A stretch of 64,000 nt of DNA from Pseudopedobacter sp965218985 (GTDB lineage: Bacteria > Bacteroidota > Bacteroidia > Sphingobacteriales > Sphingobacteriaceae), in NCBI GenBank assembly GCA_965218985.1, contig CBDCMP010000007.1, positions 2,046,001-2,110,000 of the forward strand. The letters are read 5' to 3'. A program made the position numbers and the translations under genes. This document shows positions 61,130-64,000 of the stretch, piece after piece. The notes beneath the pieces were generated by a model. It was not told the DNA's origin. It ran no database searches and worked only from the letters and a program-made list of their open reading frames with translations. The first letter of the stretch is position 1, and each line of letters opens with the position of its first letter.

Positions 61130-63721
61130 TCACCTCCTCAAAACCTCCAAAGGAGGATGTTGGAGTATATTTCTGCTGCTTAAAACACCTGTCAACACCA
61201 CTATTAAGGATATACTGCCAAGCAAGATCAGGACAGGAATGATTGCTGGACTGAAAGTTGCATCGAAACTGAATACTGCCAAAGCCCAGCTGCCTACCAG
61301 GGCAAGGATAATTCCTGCTCCTGAAGCCAATAATCCTAAGAATAAATATTCCAGAGCGGTGATGGTCAGGATTTGCTTTCTACTGGCTCCCAATGTTCTC
61401 AATAAAACACTTTCTTTTAACCGCTGATTTTTGCTGATGAGTACTGCAGCTATTAAAACGATCCATCCTGTGGCCATGCTGAAAGCTGCCATGAAACGGA
61501 TCACAAATCCAATTTTTGATAAAAGATCCTCCAATACTTTTAAGATCAACTGCAAGTCTATCACTGATACATTGGGGAAGTGCTGAACGATGGCCGTCTG
61601 GTATCGGGCAGAAACTTTACTGGAAGGCACTTTGGTCATTAAAACATGGAATTGAGGAGCATCTTCCAGCACCCCGGTTGGGAACACCACTCGAAAATTG
61701 GTCTGCATCCTGCTCCAGTTGATCGACCTTAGGCTTCCCACTACGGTGGGTACCGTCACTCCCTGTACATTGAAAAGGATTTCATCACCTATATCCACAT
61801 GGATATGTTTGGCATAATTCTCATCCAGAGAGATGAAAACCTTTCCATCAGGCTGTTTTACTTGGCCCGTCCATTTTCCTTTTACCACTTTCTCCGCATC
61901 TGTCAGGCTATCCTGAAAAGTCACCCTGAGCTCGTTACGGAAAGCACTGCCGGAAACATCGTTTTTTTCAGATATTGAATCATCATTTACTTCAGCATGC
62001 TTCTTTGATTTGGTGATGTCTGCCGCAGTCTTTCCATTGATCTCCTGAATGCGAACGGTCACTACCGGAACTTGGCTCAGCACCGGAAGATGATAAACCC
62101 GGGTAATTTGGGCCACCGATTCTTTTTGGCTGCTTTGGATATCAAACAAAATCATATTGGGTTGATGCGCTCCTGAAGATAAAGTGACCCTGTTGATGAG
62201 GATGCCTTGCACAAAAAACAGCGTGGCGATAAATGCTGTAGCTAAACCTATGGATACGGTAAGCATCAGCGTTTGGTTGTTGGGCCGGTAAAGATTGGCG
62301 AAGCCTTGTCGCCATAAATAGTTCATGGATCCAGGAATGAGGTGACGTACCAGCCACATCAATAACTTGGAAAGGGCATAAAGCAATGCAAAAGCGATCA
62401 TCACACTCCCTGTGAACATCAATGCCTGCAGCCAGCTGCTCATTTGCAAAAAGGTAAAAACATAAATAAAAATTAAGATGAGTGCATAGACCAGCCATTT
62501 ATAGGGATCTGTGGCGACAGAGGCTTTTTCAAAAGAGGCCCGCAAAGCATTAAGAGGAGAGATTTTCCTGACGGATAATAAAGAGGGCAGGGCGAAAAGC
62601 ACCGAGATGAGGAGACCCAAAACCATGCCCTGTGAAATAGCTATCCAGGAGATATGCATGGTCATCTCCACAGGTATGAAATCTTTTAACACTGCGGGCA
62701 GCGCAAATTGGATAAGGGTTCCCAGAACAGCACCTGCCAGGGCACCGATTAAACCAATACATGCGATTTGAATCAGGTAGATTAAAAAAGCTTCCCTTGC
62801 TTTCACCCCAAGACATCGCAAAGTGGCTATGGAACCCAGTTTCTCTCCAATATATACGTGGATTGCACTTCCAACACCAATGCATCCCAATAATAAAGCA
62901 ATAAATCCTGAAAGTGCCAGAAAACGGTTGACATCACGAAACGAGCGTCCGGTGTCTTCCTTACTGGATTCCACCGTCTTGGCATCCATCCCTTCTTTAT
63001 CCAGCTTTGGCTGAATTTTTTTAAGCACCTTAGCCACCACTGCAGGTTGATTGTATTTGAAATAATATTTGTACGATATCCTGCTTCCTATTTTGTTGAG
63101 ACCTGTTTCTTCCAGATATTGAAGAGGAATATAGACAATTGGAGCCACTGATGAGGAGATCCCTGTTTGGCCGGGAGCCTTATCCAACACCCCTTCAATC
63201 TTAAAAGCGAGCGCACCAACTTTAATGGAATCCCCCACAGCAGCGTGATATTGAAGCATCAAAGCCTGATCTACTAATGCGTTCCGGCCATTCTTAAAAT
63301 CGCTTCCGGCAGATACAGGCGTGGTCTCTATGGTTCCATAATAAGGATAATCTCCTTGCAAGGCTCTGATTTGTACCAGCCGGTTCCCCTGGCTTTTCAC
63401 AAAATAGAGCATAGAGGCGAAACTTCTTTCGGTTGAACGTTCATTGCCCAAGGTGTCCAGCATTTCGCTCATGGCTACACTTACAGGTTTTCTGCTCTCA
63501 ATGATCAGGTCGGCACCCGTTAAAGCTTTGGCCTGTTCATCAATATCTCTCTGCAGGTTGTCCCGGAAGGAATAGATGGCCACCAATACTGCAATTCCCA
63601 GAATAATGGAAGAGATGAACAGCAATAATCGGGAACGATTACGCCTGCTGTCACGCCAGGCCATTTTTGCTAACCAGCTAAAGCTCATTGAAGTACGTTG
63701 TGGTGTCTTTTCCGAATGCAT
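61130..63721 (-). CDS. FtsX-type ABC transporter permease (YbbP-like)
   Basis: An 863-residue membrane protein of the MacB/FtsX permease superfamily with two FtsX domains. Membrane helices lie near 30-50 and at about 265-285, 315-340, 360-380, 410-450 and 475-500; three more follow at the C-terminus from about 745. Between them are large periplasmic loops with RALQGDYPYYGTIET-type strands, as in YbbP/LolE-like permeases. It works with the ATPase whose end is seen after 63737, 15 bp upstream in transcription. Substrate unknown. Confidence 0.9.
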   Translation of the reverse strand: MHSEKTPQRTSMSFSWLAKMAWRDSRRNRSRLLLFISSIILGIAVLVAIYSFRDNLQRDIDEQAKALTGADLIIESRKPVSVAMSEMLDTLGNERSTERSFASMLYFVKSQGNRLVQIRALQGDYPYYGTIETTPVSAGSDFKNGRNALVDQALMLQYHAAVGDSIKVGALAFKIEGVLDKAPGQTGISSSVAPIVYIPLQYLEETGLNKIGSRISYKYYFKYNQPAVVAKVLKKIQPKLDKEGMDAKTVESSKEDTGRSFRDVNRFLALSGFIALLLGCIGVGSAIHVYIGEKLGSIATLRCLGVKAREAFLIYLIQIACIGLIGALAGAVLGTLIQFALPAVLKDFIPVEMTMHISWIAISQGMVLGLLISVLFALPSLLSVRKISPLNALRASFEKASVATDPYKWLVYALILIFIYVFTFLQMSSWLQALMFTGSVMIAFALLYALSKLLMWLVRHLIPGSMNYLWRQGFANLYRPNNQTLMLTVSIGLATAFIATLFFVQGILINRVTLSSGAHQPNMILFDIQSSQKESVAQITRVYHLPVLSQVPVVTVRIQEINGKTAADITKSKKHAEVNDDSISEKNDVSGSAFRNELRVTFQDSLTDAEKVVKGKWTGQVKQPDGKVFISLDENYAKHIHVDIGDEILFNVQGVTVPTVVGSLRSINWSRMQTNFRVVFPTGVLEDAPQFHVLMTKVPSSKVSARYQTAIVQHFPNVSVIDLQLILKVLEDLLSKIGFVIRFMAAFSMATGWIVLIAAVLISKNQRLKESVLLRTLGASRKQILTITALEYLFLGLLASGAGIILALVGSWALAVFSFDATFSPAIIPVLILLGSISLIVVLTGVLSSRNILQHPPLEVLRR

Positions 63722-63736
63722 AAAGAGGAGATGAAA

Positions 63737-64000
63737 TTACGATAAACTGTTTTCTATTGGGGAGCCAGTGGCTTCATCTGCTATTATTCCACCATTTTTT
63801 ATCCTGATGATCCTGCCTGTTTTTGAGGCGAGCTCGAGATCATGAGTGACGATCACCAAAGTGGTTCCTGCCTCCCTGTTCAAATCGAATAACAATTTTT
63901 CAATCTTAGCACTCGTCTCTCCATCTAAATTCCCAGTAGGCTCGTCGGCAAAAAGGATAGCGGGCTGGTTAGAAAATGCCCTTGCCAAAGATACCCGTTG
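63737..64000 (-). CDS. ABC transporter ATPase, C-terminal part (cut by the window end)
   Basis: The frame is open to base 64000, so the N-terminal part lies beyond the window. The visible part starts QRVSLARAFSNQPAILFADEPTGNLDG, which is the end of the ABC signature followed by Walker B. It continues with IVTHDLELASKTGRIIRIKNGGI, the switch His and the end of a LolD/YbbA-like ATPase. It is the partner of the FtsX-type permease downstream, 15 bp away on the minus strand. Confidence 0.9.
   Translation of the reverse strand, partial: QRVSLARAFSNQPAILFADEPTGNLDGETSAKIEKLLFDLNREAGTTLVIVTHDLELASKTGRIIRIKNGGIIADEATGSPIENSLS

Overview
The window reads as a chromosomal segment of a Bacteroidota bacterium, most likely Sphingobacteriales (Pedobacter-like). 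Supporting signs are a gldH gliding-type lipoprotein gene, a Cys-rich RicT/PSP1 protein, an HU-HIG type DNA-binding protein, DUF3570/DUF4266 proteins, signal peptides ending in AQ, moderate-to-low GC, and repeated promoter elements of the Bacteroidota type (TTG, 18-20 bp, TAnnTTTG). The genus is inferred, not proven. No rRNA, tRNA, CRISPR array, prophage or transposase was seen.

Layout. 1-2.3 kb: phospholipid genes (DUF2007 tail, cdsA, psd) and a PH-like membrane protein. 2.3-9.8 kb: zinc metallopeptidase, metallophosphoesterase, MFS carrier, ruvX, a ParE-type toxin-antitoxin pair, then holB-ricT-gldH. 9.8-13.8 kb: murF and a large M14 carboxypeptidase. 13.8-20 kb: a tight six-gene minus-strand operon (queD, folE, SDR, flavin reductase, TetR, ABC1 kinase) divergent from a DASH cryptochrome, with a paired operator between them. 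20-24.5 kb: ffh, pnuC plus ribosylnicotinamide kinase, and two oxidoreductases. 24.5-26.3 kb: a type II restriction-modification pair. 26.3-31.6 kb: a conserved unknown, an ada-like/alkB alkylation-repair pair, dipeptide epimerase and gltX. 31.8-35.1 kb: a Rieske/thioredoxin/ApbE/DUF4266/DUF3570 redox cluster. 35.1-37.7 kb: an Mla-type lipid transporter (E, F, D). 37.8-40.6 kb: pyruvate dehydrogenase E1 alpha and E2. 40.8-47.2 kb: NlpC/P60 peptidase, purD, small membrane proteins, a frameshifted M20 amidohydrolase and aspS. 47.2-52.6 kb: an accessory stretch with hairpin repeats, an HU-like gene, phased palindromes, a frameshifted methyltransferase, a GIY-YIG nuclease, an orphan antitoxin, gene relics and a serine hydrolase. 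52.6-64 kb: a TlpA-like protein, arginase-family enzyme, epimerase, an unusual SerB-SerA fusion, higBA, SDR, porin, EEP nuclease and an FtsX-type ABC transporter cut by the window end.

The parts most worth a second look are: the cryptochrome/pterin/flavin operon and its paired operator; the GIY-YIG gene bracketed by hairpin repeats whose stem arms co-vary; three GCTGCGCAG sites at an exact 22-bp period beside an HU-like gene; the phosphoserine phosphatase fused to a SerA remnant that has lost its NAD-binding domain; a repeat-derived peptide inside aspartyl-tRNA synthetase; and two genes broken by apparent single-base insertions (M20 amidohydrolase and a zinc-ribbon methyltransferase).
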